Of a stretch of DNA of 64,000 nucleotides, positions 37,020-47,013 are shown piece after piece. The translations under genes and the position numbers were made by a program. The notes beneath the pieces are model-generated. The model had not been told where the DNA came from. It saw nothing but the letters and a program-made list of their open reading frames with translations, and made no database searches. This stretch comes from JAFGRU01 sp963665915 (GTDB taxonomy: Bacteria > Desulfobacterota > Desulfuromonadia > Desulfuromonadales > JAAYDE01): positions 310,001 through 374,000 of the forward strand of contig CAXXSG010000013.1 of NCBI GenBank assembly GCA_963665915.2, given 5' to 3'. Position 1 is the stretch's first letter. Every line of letters starts with the position of its first letter.

Positions 37020-40000
37020 ATGGAGACGTTGCCTGAACAAAAACCGTCTGATCCTGCAAAGAAACCGTTCCGGTTCTGGTTGCTGGGGAGTGTCATTGCC
37101 CTGTTTCTCCTGTTGTTGACAGCGCCGCTGTTCGTAGCGCAGTTCATCTCTTCTCCCGCAGTAAAACAAAAAATTCAGCGAACGGTCGCTGAGAAGACCG
37201 GCATCGAGTTCGACTGGCAGGAGATCGGGCTCAGCTACTTCCCTTATCCGGCCATCGCATTGCAGCAGGTCACCTTGACCGTCCCGAATCAAGGGCAGGG
37301 TGCGGTCGGGGTTCTCCGCATCTCTCCCGAGATTCTGCCTCTGCTGAGCGGCGATCTGCGCCTGGCCCGGCTCGGGTTGGAGCGGCCGGAGATAAGCCTT
37401 GACCTGTCTGAGTCAAAAACCGTAACACCCCCTGCGTCTTCCGGTTCTGTGGCCGAACGGGGGGAGAGCCTGGTCAGGCTCTCCGAGGCGCTCGGGCATG
37501 TGGCCCCTGATCTCGACCTGGTGATTCGTGACGGCCGGTTTTCGGTTGCCCGCGGCGAGCAGGAGCTGGTCGTAGCCGAAAACCTGGATTTGCAGCTGGC
37601 GTTCTCGGTGGAAGACCCCCGCACTGCTCGGGCAATGCTGGAGGGGGAAATCTCCGAACTGAGCATCCGGCGCAAGGGCAAGCAGGAGACCATCAAGGAC
37701 GTAAGACTGAATGGCAGTATCGAGTTGACAGGCGGTGAGATCAGCGTTTTGCTGGAGCGCCTTGTCTTTGCCGAACCGGGTCTCGAACTGAGCGGGAACC
37801 TGGTCCTGGCACCGCGCGCACCGGGCTTCACCCTGAGCCTGTCCGGGAAGAACATCGATGTCGATGCGACCCGCAGGGTCGCCCTTGCCCTGGCGGGAGA
37901 CATCCCGCCCACTAGGGATATCTTTGACTACCTGCGTGGCGGCAGGGTTCCGCAAATCACCGTTAAGTCTCATGGAGAAACCGCCAGCGAACTGGGCGAT
38001 TTGAAGAATCTCCGCATCGAGGGCCGATTGCAGCAAGGGGTCGTTTCCATTCCGACTATCAAACTCGACCTGACCGAGGTCGTCGGCGATGTGGTCATCA
38101 GCGAGGGCGTGTTGCAAGGCACCGGGATGTCGACCCGGCTGGAAGGCTCCAGCGGGCATGACGGCACTTTGAAAGTCGGCCTTGCCGAGGGCAATGACCT
38201 GTTTCAACTGGAACTCATGCTCAACGCCGACCTGGCCCAGGCCAAGCAGACTTTGAATCGCATTGTTGAGAATAAAACCTTTAACGAGGAGGTGGACCGG
38301 ATCACCCAATTGAAGGGAACCGGCATCGGCAAACTGATTGTCGGTGACAGTCTGGCCAAAATCAGCGTTCGGGTCGATGTCACTGATTTGAATTTCAGCG
38401 CCGATTACCAGAGGGTGCCGTTCCCGATCAAAGTTACCAATGGCCAGGTTGCGTTTTCGGAAAACCGGATCAGCCTCCAAGGCTTGAATGGCACTCTCGG
38501 CCAGTCTAAGTTCTCAGGGCTCGCCTTTCAGATCAACTTTAAGGACGTTCTGAATCTTGAGGTCAACTCCGGGCGATCTGCTCTGTCCCTGGATGAACTC
38601 TATCCCTGGCTGGCTACTTTCGACCATGTGAATAAGCAGGTGAAGGATGTTAAACAGATTACCGGTCTGCTGGACCTGTCCAGCTTGAGCTTTGCGGGCG
38701 CAGTCGACAAGCCTGAACAGTGGCAATTCGCAGCGACCGGTGCGATCAAGGGTCTGGGCATTACAACACCCCGCTTCCCGGCTGAAATCAACCTGGCCAG
38801 GGGCGATTTCAAGCTCAATACCGAACAGCTGACTTTCGCGAATCTCAAAATGGACTGCCTCGATGCGGACCTCAACCTGACCGGAACCGTCAAGGGTTTT
38901 CCGCGAAGTCTCAGTCAGATCGAACTGTCACTCGATGGCCGCATGGGGCCTGAATCTGTCGAATGGCTTCGAGGCATGCTCGAGGTTCCGGAGTTCTACG
39001 CGATCCATACTCCTCTAGCTATCAGCAACGCGCAGGTCTCCTGGCAGCCGGTGGCAACAACCTCATTCAAAGGGGTGGTTTCCATAGAGAAAGGTCCTGC
39101 GATCACCGCCGATGTCGACTATCACCCGGAACAGCTGCAGATCCACCGGGTGACCATCAAAGACCAGTACTCCGATGCCGGCATGGTATTGGACCTTAAA
39201 AAGGATCAGCGTGATTTCAAGTTCACCGGCAAACTGCTGCATGAAACCCTGGAAGCCCTGTTCGTCAATCGTCAACTCAGCGGAGGGCGGCTTGAGGGTG
39301 ACTTTGCCGTCATTGTACCGCAGACCGAAGAGTCCAAGGTAACGGCAGAGGGACAGCTGACCGGTGAGAACTTGTCGGTTCTCTTGCCATCAGGCGAAAA
39401 AATGGCAATTGACCAGGTAAGGCTATACGCTGACGGTCCACAGGTCAAAGTTGATATCACAAAAATCACATGGAAGAACCTGATCTGGGAGCCTGTCATT
39501 GCCACGGCTTCCTTCGATCACGACAGGATCGATGTCAGGGTTACCAAGGCTAAATTGTGCGGCATCGACGCGCCGGGTTTGTTTTCTGTTGGCGGGAAAG
39601 AGCTCTCTCTCGATGTGACCCTGGACGGCAAAGGGCTGGACGTTGCCACCAGCTATTCCTGCCTGACCAAGGGGCGAGTCAGGATGACCGGTGCACTGGA
39701 TTTATCCAGCCTCATCAGTACCCAAGGGAAAGCTGGTGAATTGATCAGAAAGATGCAAGGACCCCTGGAGATGACGTTTACGAACGGGGTGATCGAACAG
39801 GAAAAGATACTGGCCAGGATACTCGAAGTGCTCAACGTCACCGAAATCGTCAAGGGCAGGCTCCCCGACCTGGGAAGCACCGGTTTCGCGTATAAGAGCA
39901 TAACTTTGCAGGGGAAATTCCAGAACGGCAAACTGCTCATCGAAAAGCTCCACATGGATGGTGAGACTTTGGACATCTTTGGCTATGGTGAAGTTGATAT

Positions 40001-40274
40001 GGAACAGGAGACCGTCAACTTCGAACTGTTGGCGGCCCCCTTTAAGACCGTCGACACGGTCGTTAAAAACATCCCGGGGGTCAATTACCTGCTGGCCGGC
40101 AGCCTGGTGTCAATCCCGGTGAGTGTCAAGGGGAAGCTGGGTGACCCGAAAGTTCGGGTCATGTCGGCCTCATCGGTCGGCACAAGCCTGCTGAACCTGG
40201 GTGAACGGACCATAAAATCACCGCTCAAACTGATCGAATCGATCCTTCCCCGGGGGACGACGCAGAATAAGTAA
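37020..40274 (+). CDS. AsmA-like protein (DUF3971/AsmA-2 type)
   Basis: A 1084-residue inner-membrane-anchored periplasmic protein. A TM helix (about 17-42, FRFWLLGSVIALFLLLLTAPLFV) follows a short cytoplasmic tail. The rest is a long run of beta strands typical of the AsmA/TamB lipid-bridge superfamily, ending in an AsmA-C-like block (FELLAAPFKTVDTVVKNIPGVNYLLAG, then VSVKGKLGDPKVRV). Such proteins are linked to phospholipid movement to the outer membrane. AGGAAGG precedes ATG 37020. It is 15 bp from the decayed lipoprotein gene. Confidence 0.85.
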   Translation: METLPEQKPSDPAKKPFRFWLLGSVIALFLLLLTAPLFVAQFISSPAVKQKIQRTVAEKTGIEFDWQEIGLSYFPYPAIALQQVTLTVPNQGQGAVGVLRISPEILPLLSGDLRLARLGLERPEISLDLSESKTVTPPASSGSVAERGESLVRLSEALGHVAPDLDLVIRDGRFSVARGEQELVVAENLDLQLAFSVEDPRTARAMLEGEISELSIRRKGKQETIKDVRLNGSIELTGGEISVLLERLVFAEPGLELSGNLVLAPRAPGFTLSLSGKNIDVDATRRVALALAGDIPPTRDIFDYLRGGRVPQITVKSHGETASELGDLKNLRIEGRLQQGVVSIPTIKLDLTEVVGDVVISEGVLQGTGMSTRLEGSSGHDGTLKVGLAEGNDLFQLELMLNADLAQAKQTLNRIVENKTFNEEVDRITQLKGTGIGKLIVGDSLAKISVRVDVTDLNFSADYQRVPFPIKVTNGQVAFSENRISLQGLNGTLGQSKFSGLAFQINFKDVLNLEVNSGRSALSLDELYPWLATFDHVNKQVKDVKQITGLLDLSSLSFAGAVDKPEQWQFAATGAIKGLGITTPRFPAEINLARGDFKLNTEQLTFANLKMDCLDADLNLTGTVKGFPRSLSQIELSLDGRMGPESVEWLRGMLEVPEFYAIHTPLAISNAQVSWQPVATTSFKGVVSIEKGPAITADVDYHPEQLQIHRVTIKDQYSDAGMVLDLKKDQRDFKFTGKLLHETLEALFVNRQLSGGRLEGDFAVIVPQTEESKVTAEGQLTGENLSVLLPSGEKMAIDQVRLYADGPQVKVDITKITWKNLIWEPVIATASFDHDRIDVRVTKAKLCGIDAPGLFSVGGKELSLDVTLDGKGLDVATSYSCLTKGRVRMTGALDLSSLISTQGKAGELIRKMQGPLEMTFTNGVIEQEKILARILEVLNVTEIVKGRLPDLGSTGFAYKSITLQGKFQNGKLLIEKLHMDGETLDIFGYGEVDMEQETVNFELLAAPFKTVDTVVKNIPGVNYLLAGSLVSIPVSVKGKLGDPKVRVMSASSVGTSLLNLGERTIKSPLKLIESILPRGTTQNK

Positions 40275-40289
40275 AAAGGAGAGAATGTG

Positions 40290-40687
40290 ATGAAACGGTG
40301 GTTGGCTCTGATGTTGATCATGGGCCTTGCTGCCTGTTCTCCCATCGGTCTGGACACCATTGCCCGGGACCGTTTTGATTACAGCACTAACATTACGCAG
40401 TCGTGGCAAAGGCAGATGCTGCTCAACATGGTTAAACTGCGCTATACCGACACCCCGGTTTTCATGGACGTCGGTTCCGAGAAATATTATGACCGTCCGA
40501 ACATCACGTATATGCCGTTGGTGAAGGAGAAGTTTACCCGCAACTCGATGACTCTGACTTGCCGCGGCTCATCCATGTAAAGAGCGACATGACCCGACCA
40601 AATGACGCCTTTGTGACCGTTCCCTATCGGAACCGATGGCTCTGGATCGATGGCCGGGATCTCAACTTGAAGCGCATGTTCTGCTGA
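40290..40687 (+). pseudogene. Decayed lipoprotein gene (internally deleted and frameshifted)
   Basis: A good start (AAAGGAGAG, ATG 40290) leads into a lipoprotein signal (LAAC, Cys16) and SPIGLDTIARDRFDYST, which I recall as the conserved opening of a longer proteobacterial lipoprotein. The frame jumps from FMDVGS to YYDRPNITYMPL, suggesting a deletion, and stops at 40578-40580. Another frame downstream then reads VPYRNRWLWIDGRDL before a TGA at 40685-40687, resembling that family's C-terminus. The pieces together are far shorter than an intact gene. Confidence 0.6.
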
Positions 40688-41148
40688 ACAGCGGAAAGAA
40701 AGACTGACCGCTAATTAATGTCCCTCAAACAACATCTCCTTATTGTTCAGGCCGGTTTCAAAACCGGCATTTTTCCGTCTTTTCCGGAAATGAGCCAGGG
40801 AGAAAGGGCAAGGCGAGCAATATTATCCAAATGCTTTGATTGGTTTTCTTGTTGAAAAATAATAAGTTTTCAACATATGGTTTTTATCAATGTTTCATGC
40901 CGCGTTTTCTCAGACGCAATCTTTCATTTTCCCCGGAATTTTTGAATTTCTGAGGAAAAGGATACGTCCAAAAAATCAAAACGTTGTTTTATAACTTGAT
41001 ATCCTGGCGAAATCCTATATTTTAAATAGGGTTTTTAAAATGATTCAATGTTTGGATTTTGCTGAGTCAACGCGTTTATCCCCATGGGTTTTCCTGATGA
41101 AGTGTTCCATTCACTCAAGTATCATTATTGAAATTCAGGGGCGGCTTC
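40688..41148. other. 461-bp intergenic region before the MalT-like regulator
   Basis: Contains the terminator at 40751-40774 and then an A/T-rich stretch with a small palindrome (CCTATATTTTAAATAGG near 41010-41030) that may hold promoter or operator sites for the regulator. No gene seen. Confidence 0.45.
40751..40774 (+). terminator. Intrinsic terminator after the cls/AsmA-like cluster
   Basis: GCCGGTTT (40751-40758) pairs with AAACCGGC (40761-40768), followed by ATTTTT. Confidence 0.75.
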
Positions 41149-44100
41149 ATGGGTGAATTGATCAGCCAAATCAAAAAACTTCTCCCCGGCAATAAATTCA
41201 CTCCCCCCCGCCTCGATCCCGCCCGGCAGGTTGTCCGCGAGTCTTTGATTCAGGAAGTTACCCAGGGCCGCTGGGCGAAAAAAAGACACCTGGTTCTTGA
41301 GGCCCAGGCCGGGCAGGGGAAGACGACCCTTGCTGCTCAACTCCTGAACAAATTCGATGCCTCTTTTGTCTGGTATCAGGTCGGTCCGGAGGACTTGGAC
41401 CCTGTTTTTTTCCTGTCCGCCATTTATTTCCTTTTCCATGAATCTTTTCCTGGCTTTTCAGCGCCGCAGCTTGAGGAGAGGATCCTGCAGGGGGCGATTG
41501 CCGCCAGCGAAGTTCCGTTTCTGGCTGCTCAACTCATTGACGGGGTGAAGAGGTCCGCAGGTTCTGATTTTTTTCTTGCGTTTGACGATCTTCACCATCT
41601 GGAGGGTTCCGAAGGAAGTTGTGGTCTGGTGACGGAACTGGTAAAAAACGCCCCCGAAAACTTCCGTTTTTTTCTGATCACCCGCCGCAAGGTGCCGCTC
41701 CTGTCGGAGAGTCTGGAAAATGACCCTCAGGTTCTCTCCCTGCTCAATTCCCAACTCTCTTTCACTAAAAGAGAGACTTTTGCTCTCTGCAATGAGATTT
41801 TCGGCATCCCTCTTTCCCCAGCTGAAGTGGCCAATGTTCATGATGTAACCGAAGGTTGGGTTTCCGGAGTCCTGCTTTGGGCCAGGTCGGGGGATCTGCG
41901 GGAAATCAGCCACGGAAAATCGCTCAAGAGTCCGAAGGATTATTCAGAATTCTTTCTCTATTTTATTCACAATTTTATGGAGGACTTTCCGTCCGAAACC
42001 CGCACTCTGATGTTCCAATTGGCCCAGTTGGTCGAAATTCCCATCGGTCTGGCCGATTATTTGAGCGACGGGGTTTCTATTGCCTCGATTCTGGACACCC
42101 TGGTTCAGCAGAACTCATTTGTGCGCTTTTATTCCACCGAGGGGCTGGACGGTTCTTATCGTTTTCACAACCTCTTCCGGGAAGCTTTGAGCGGTGTGGC
42201 CCCACAGGAGATCGACAATGCCGAGCAAAGGCAGTTTCTCCGTAAAGTGGCGGGCTGGTATCTGGAGCAGGAACTCCCGCTGTCGGGGCTTCAATACCTT
42301 CTGGCTGCGGAGGATTTTGAGACGACGCAGCTCATTATGCGTGATCTCGGTTTCCAGTTTATTTCCCAGAACCTTCACGTGACCCTGAAAAATTTGTTCG
42401 AAGGTATTCCAGAGTCGCAATTTCGGAAATGGCCCTGGTTGTCCCTGATATACGGGATCGTCCTGATGGAGGTTGAGCCGCAGAAAGCTTTCAGTTTACT
42501 GAAGACCGCCAATGAGTGCCTGGGCCGGGCGGGGGATGATTTGGGGGAACTCTATTCCCTGATCCAGTTGATTACCTATCATGTTGCAGTTGATGCCAGA
42601 TACGGTGCCGGGAGCCAGTTGCTTCCTCGTGCCGAAGAGTTGTTTTTGGCACTTTTTGACGATCTGGACCTTTTTGCCCGCCTGCAGATAACCCCCATAG
42701 TTGGACTCGGGTACTGCCTGTTTGACTGTAACCTGCCGACGGCCCGCAAGTATGCTGAACTTCCAACCGCTTTTGGCGGGGCCGGTTGGATGGCCCGTTT
42801 TGTTGCCGCTAACTGTACTTTGCGTAGTTATATTCATTTTTTTGCTGGCAATACTCGCGGTTGTCTGCAGGAGATTGAAAAGTCTCTCGACCTGCTGGCC
42901 AGTCCCATGGTCAATCCGTTTTTTAAAATGTACCTCTGGCTGTTCCAGTTGAATTATCTTTCCATGTCAGGGGATTTTTCCAATTATGAAGCTCAGAAAG
43001 AGCTGTTGTTTAAAGTATGCCGGAATGAACATATTTCATCGACTCTTATCGGTTCCGTCATTCTTCTCTGGGATATGGATCAGGCCCTGGCGGAAGGTCG
43101 TTATGACGATGCTCTGAAGTTGGTTGAGCATGCTCAGGGTAAGGACTTTGCCGCCGCCAGCAATCATCTGAGGAGTCAGTATCTTCATTATGGCGCCTAC
43201 CTGTTTGCCCGCAAGGGCGACAAGGAGAAAGCGCAGGCCTGGGCAGAGCGCTCGGCGGCTCTCAGGGAAAATGCCGGGGGGCGTTATTACAGGACCTTGA
43301 ACTGGATGTTTCTGGGGGCAACCTATTCCCTGTTGGGGGCAAAAGATAAGGCCGAGAGGTTTCTCAGCGATGCTGTTGAAGACTTCCGAATAATGGAAAA
43401 TGAGTGGATGCTTCCCGGTGCATTAGCGCATCGTGCATACTTTCGGCTGACTTCCGGCCGCAAGGATGAGGCCTTGGAGGACTTGAGTCAGGCGCTCCGA
43501 TACCTGCGGGAAAAAAATTATGAACATTTTTATGGCTGGGATCCCAAAATCATGGTGCCCCTGCTTGGCGCGGGGATAAGCGCAAATATTGAAGCGGATT
43601 TTTGTCGCAAACTGGGCAGAGAGCGCCTCGGCATGATGTTCACCGAAGAAGGGGAAGCCTTCCCTTGTCTTTCAATCCGAACGTTGGGACCTACGGAATT
43701 TGTCGTTAGTGATGGACCCCCATTAATCGCTCCCCAGTTCACTGAAACTCAACGGCGTCTTATGGCTCTTTTGATTACGGCCCCCGGCAAGCAGCTGGGT
43801 CAGGAAGTAATACAGGAACTGCTGTGGCCTGAAATTGACCCTGAGAAAGGCCGTAAACGCTTTGACACCAACCTGTTCCGATTGCGAAAAACGATTGCGG
43901 GACTCCTGGGGGATACTCCAAGCCATAATTTCATTCAACTTCAGTCCGGTATTCTGTATTTGAAAAACTGCTGGATTGACATGGATTTTTTCAAGTACCA
44001 GGCGCAAAAAGGTTTGAAACATTTTCAACTGGGTGAATATTGGCAGGCCGGCAATGCCTTCTGTTTGGCTTACTCCCTCTGGCGCGGTAGGTTTATGGCC

Positions 44101-44412
44101 AACACCGGTCTGGAAGAGGGTGAGGAAAGCCAGCGTCGGGAACTCCTTGGAATATTTCAGGATATCTGCGTCAAATGGACCGGTTTACTGTGCCGGAACG
44201 GTTTGTGTGAAGAGGCTGTCGAGGTCTCCGAGAAAGCGCTCAAGGAAGACGCCACATTCGAACCACTGGTTCGCGTCCTTTTCAACTGTCATGTGCAGCA
44301 TAGAAATTCGGTCCAGGCCGGCCAGGTCCTCAAAAGGTACGAAGAAGCTCTCTTGAAACAGGAATATCTTGCCGAAGATATTGATGAGATTCTCGAAAGT
44401 TTCTGGAAGTAA
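41149..44412 (+). CDS. MalT-like STAND ATPase transcriptional regulator with BTAD domain
   Basis: A 1087-residue signalling ATPase. It has a Walker A (AGQGKTT, residues 54-60) and a Walker B (FFLAFDDLHHLEG), then a MalT-type winged-helix and a long TPR sensor region (about 350-830). At the C-terminus is an OmpR/SARP-like winged helix (FTETQRRLMALLITAPGKQL, then RKRFDTNLFRLRK) followed by a bacterial transcriptional activator (BTAD) helical domain. It probably binds an inducer, oligomerises with ATP and activates promoters; the target is unknown. ATG 41149 was chosen after CAGGGGCGG. It has no partner gene on either side. Confidence 0.82.
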   Translation: MGELISQIKKLLPGNKFTPPRLDPARQVVRESLIQEVTQGRWAKKRHLVLEAQAGQGKTTLAAQLLNKFDASFVWYQVGPEDLDPVFFLSAIYFLFHESFPGFSAPQLEERILQGAIAASEVPFLAAQLIDGVKRSAGSDFFLAFDDLHHLEGSEGSCGLVTELVKNAPENFRFFLITRRKVPLLSESLENDPQVLSLLNSQLSFTKRETFALCNEIFGIPLSPAEVANVHDVTEGWVSGVLLWARSGDLREISHGKSLKSPKDYSEFFLYFIHNFMEDFPSETRTLMFQLAQLVEIPIGLADYLSDGVSIASILDTLVQQNSFVRFYSTEGLDGSYRFHNLFREALSGVAPQEIDNAEQRQFLRKVAGWYLEQELPLSGLQYLLAAEDFETTQLIMRDLGFQFISQNLHVTLKNLFEGIPESQFRKWPWLSLIYGIVLMEVEPQKAFSLLKTANECLGRAGDDLGELYSLIQLITYHVAVDARYGAGSQLLPRAEELFLALFDDLDLFARLQITPIVGLGYCLFDCNLPTARKYAELPTAFGGAGWMARFVAANCTLRSYIHFFAGNTRGCLQEIEKSLDLLASPMVNPFFKMYLWLFQLNYLSMSGDFSNYEAQKELLFKVCRNEHISSTLIGSVILLWDMDQALAEGRYDDALKLVEHAQGKDFAAASNHLRSQYLHYGAYLFARKGDKEKAQAWAERSAALRENAGGRYYRTLNWMFLGATYSLLGAKDKAERFLSDAVEDFRIMENEWMLPGALAHRAYFRLTSGRKDEALEDLSQALRYLREKNYEHFYGWDPKIMVPLLGAGISANIEADFCRKLGRERLGMMFTEEGEAFPCLSIRTLGPTEFVVSDGPPLIAPQFTETQRRLMALLITAPGKQLGQEVIQELLWPEIDPEKGRKRFDTNLFRLRKTIAGLLGDTPSHNFIQLQSGILYLKNCWIDMDFFKYQAQKGLKHFQLGEYWQAGNAFCLAYSLWRGRFMANTGLEEGEESQRRELLGIFQDICVKWTGLLCRNGLCEEAVEVSEKALKEDATFEPLVRVLFNCHVQHRNSVQAGQVLKRYEEALLKQEYLAEDIDEILESFWK

Positions 44413-44840
44413 CCTTTGAAATTCCTTTCTCCTGCTCCTCTCGGGTCTTACAATACTTAATAGCGGAAAAACAGAATATTTCTGCTAAGATTCTATTTAC
44501 TTCAATCCTTACCGATATAGCTCCGACCCCTTTTGTGGACAGGGGAAAAGGGCTAGCCCGATTTGTTCATGAGAGTTTGTCGCGAAACCGGCAAGTGTGC
44601 GTCAGATCAAGCCAAGCACAGTGACGCGCTGTGCTGGCGTACTTTCGGTACGTCGAACAGCAAGGAACGAGCACGGTTTTAGATGGCGTGCAATTGCCGG
44701 TTGCAGCAGAATCCTTCATGAATAAGCCGGGCTTAAATTGGTGAATTGGATTAACCACAGGGGCATCGTTCTCTCGCCTTGTCTCCCAAACTTCCGCTTG
44801 GAAACAAGAAATAACAACCGTTTGTTCGTCTAGGAGGATT
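44413..44840. other. 428-bp intergenic region with an inverted-repeat element
   Basis: Besides the element at 44566-44722 I see only an AGGAGGATT ribosome-binding site for the next gene and no coding signal. Confidence 0.5.
44566..44722. repeat. 157-bp palindromic element with internal hairpins
   Basis: The ends are imperfect inverted repeats (TTCATGA...ACCGGCAA at 44566-44594, its complement at 44694-44722). Inside, arm 44587-44607 pairs partly with 44681-44701, AGCACAG (44615-44621) pairs perfectly with CTGTGCT (44629-44635), and CGTAC (44638-44642) with GTACG (44648-44652). The form suggests a REP/MITE-like mobile repeat or a structured RNA. Confidence 0.55.
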
Positions 44841-46982
44841 ATGCCTGTCAAGAAATCCAAATGGGTCGTTCTTTTATTGATTGTTTTGCTGGTTGCGGCG
44901 TTTTTCATTTTCGATCTTGGGCAGTTTCTGACCCTCGATTATCTGAAATCCAGTCAGCGCGCCTTTGACCTCTATTATGCCGAGCATGGTTTGCTGACGA
45001 TCGGGATTTATTTTTGTCTCTATGTCGCGGTTACGGCTCTTTCGCTTCCGGGCGCGGCGATCATGACCCTGGCCGGGGGTGCCCTGTTCGGTTTCTGGAC
45101 AGCGGTGATAGTGGTCTCTTTCGCCAGCAGCATCGGTGCGACCCTGGCTTTCCTGGTCTCCCGCTTCCTTTTGCGTGACTGGGTACAAAGCAAGTTCGGC
45201 GACAAGTTGGCAGCCATTAATGCCGGGGTTGACAGGGAGGGGTCTTTCTACCTGTTTTCTCTTCGCCTGGTGCCTCTTTTTCCCTTCTTTGTCATTAACC
45301 TGGTGATGGGCCTTACACCGCTGCGTACGGGTCTTTTCTACCTGGTCAGCCAGGTCGGCATGCTGCCGGGCACAGCCGTCTATGTCAATGCCGGCACTCA
45401 ACTCGGCCAGATCGAGAGTGCCTCCGGGATTCTTTCCCCGGGGCTGTTGATCTCTTTTATCCTGCTGGGTCTTTTCCCGCTGATCGCCAAAAAGGTGCTC
45501 GATGTGGTTAAGGTTCGCAAGGTGCTGGCCAGGTATGACAAGCCCAAGTCCTTTGGCTATAACCTGGTGGTGATCGGCGCGGGCGCGGGCGGTTTGGTGT
45601 CATCCTATATTGCGGCAGCAGTCAAGGCCAAAGTTGCCCTGATCGAAAAGAATCGCATGGGAGGCGACTGCCTCAACACCGGTTGTGTGCCGAGCAAGGC
45701 CCTGATCCGGACCACCAAAATACTCAGCTACGGCCGTCGGGCGGAAGAGTTCGGCCTACGCAACGGCGAGGCGGACTTCAATTTTACCGAGGTGATGGAG
45801 CGGGTTCAGCGGGTGATCAAAAAGGTGGAGCCGCACGACTCGGTGGAGCGTTATACGCAACTGGGGGTTGACTGCATTCAAGGGGAGGCCCGGGTCACAT
45901 CCCCCTACACGGTCGAGGTCGATGGCCGGATACTGACAACCCGCAGCATTATCCTGGCTACCGGAGCCACTCCTTTCGTGCCGCCGATCAAGGGCTTGCA
46001 GGAGGCCGGCTTTCTGACCTCCGACAACCTCTGGGATCTGCGCGAAAAGCCGGAGAACCTGGTGGTTCTCGGCGGCGGACCGATCGGCTCTGAAATGACC
46101 CAGGCCTTTGCCCGTCTCGGTTGTCGGGTGACTCAGGTGGAGATGGCACCGCGCCTCATGCTTCGCGAGGACGAGGAGGTCTCGGCCAGGATTCGGGAGA
46201 AATTCGAGGCCGAAGGTGTTCGCGTTCTTACCGGCCATGCCGCCAAAGAAGTCGTGCAGGAGGGGGAGAAGAAGTTTCTTCTCTGCGAGCACGGAGAGGA
46301 ACAGGTCAAGCTGGAGTTCGAACAGATCCTGGTTGCGGTCGGGCGCAAAGCCCACACCCGCGGCTACGGCCTGGAAGAGCTGGGCGTGCGTCTCAGCCCG
46401 CGCGGCACCATTGAAGCGGATCCGTTTCTGCGCACCAACTTTCCCAATATTTTTTGTGTCGGCGACGTGGCCGGCCCTTATCAGTTTACCCACACTGCGG
46501 GGCACCAGGCCTGGTTCGCTTCGGTCAATGCCCTTTTCGGCCGGTTGAAATCTTTCAAGGTGGATTATCGCGTTATTCCATGGTGCACCTTTACCGATCC
46601 GGAAGTGGCCCGCGTCGGTCTTAACGAACAGGAAGCCAGGGAAAAGAAGATTGAATATGAAGTGACCCGCTACGGCATCGATGATCTCGACCGGGCGATT
46701 GCCGATTCCGAAGATCACGGCTGGGTAAAAATCCTCACCTGCAAGGGCTCCGACAAAATCCTCGGAGTTACCATCGTCGGCCATCATGCCGGCGACCTGC
46801 TGGCTGAATACGTGCTGGCCATGAAACAGCGGATCGGCCTCAACAAGATCCTCGGTACCATTCATACCTACCCGACTCTGGCCGAGGCCAACAAAATGGC
46901 CGCCGGCGAATGGAAGCGAGCCCACACCCCGGAAAAAGTGCTCCAGTGGGTTGAAAAATATCTCACCTGGCTGCGCGGCTGA
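44841..46982 (+). CDS. TVP38/TMEM64-family membrane domain fused to a dihydrolipoamide-dehydrogenase-like flavoprotein
   Basis: The first ~230 residues form a TVP38/DedA-type (VTT) membrane domain with several TM helices and the hallmark GAAIMTLAGGALFG and LVPLFPFFVINLVMG. The rest is a class I pyridine-nucleotide disulfide oxidoreductase: FAD motif GAGAGG, redox pair in GGDCLNTGCVPSK, NAD motif GGGPIGSE, and a C-terminal dimerisation domain. It resembles mercuric-reductase-like flavoproteins but lacks the C-terminal vicinal cysteines of MerA. The substrate is unknown. AGGAGG lies 4 nt before the ATG. Confidence 0.85.
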   Translation: MPVKKSKWVVLLLIVLLVAAFFIFDLGQFLTLDYLKSSQRAFDLYYAEHGLLTIGIYFCLYVAVTALSLPGAAIMTLAGGALFGFWTAVIVVSFASSIGATLAFLVSRFLLRDWVQSKFGDKLAAINAGVDREGSFYLFSLRLVPLFPFFVINLVMGLTPLRTGLFYLVSQVGMLPGTAVYVNAGTQLGQIESASGILSPGLLISFILLGLFPLIAKKVLDVVKVRKVLARYDKPKSFGYNLVVIGAGAGGLVSSYIAAAVKAKVALIEKNRMGGDCLNTGCVPSKALIRTTKILSYGRRAEEFGLRNGEADFNFTEVMERVQRVIKKVEPHDSVERYTQLGVDCIQGEARVTSPYTVEVDGRILTTRSIILATGATPFVPPIKGLQEAGFLTSDNLWDLREKPENLVVLGGGPIGSEMTQAFARLGCRVTQVEMAPRLMLREDEEVSARIREKFEAEGVRVLTGHAAKEVVQEGEKKFLLCEHGEEQVKLEFEQILVAVGRKAHTRGYGLEELGVRLSPRGTIEADPFLRTNFPNIFCVGDVAGPYQFTHTAGHQAWFASVNALFGRLKSFKVDYRVIPWCTFTDPEVARVGLNEQEAREKKIEYEVTRYGIDDLDRAIADSEDHGWVKILTCKGSDKILGVTIVGHHAGDLLAEYVLAMKQRIGLNKILGTIHTYPTLAEANKMAAGEWKRAHTPEKVLQWVEKYLTWLRG

Positions 46983-47013
46983 TTTCAGCTGCATGCTAAA
47001 AAGGAATATAACC

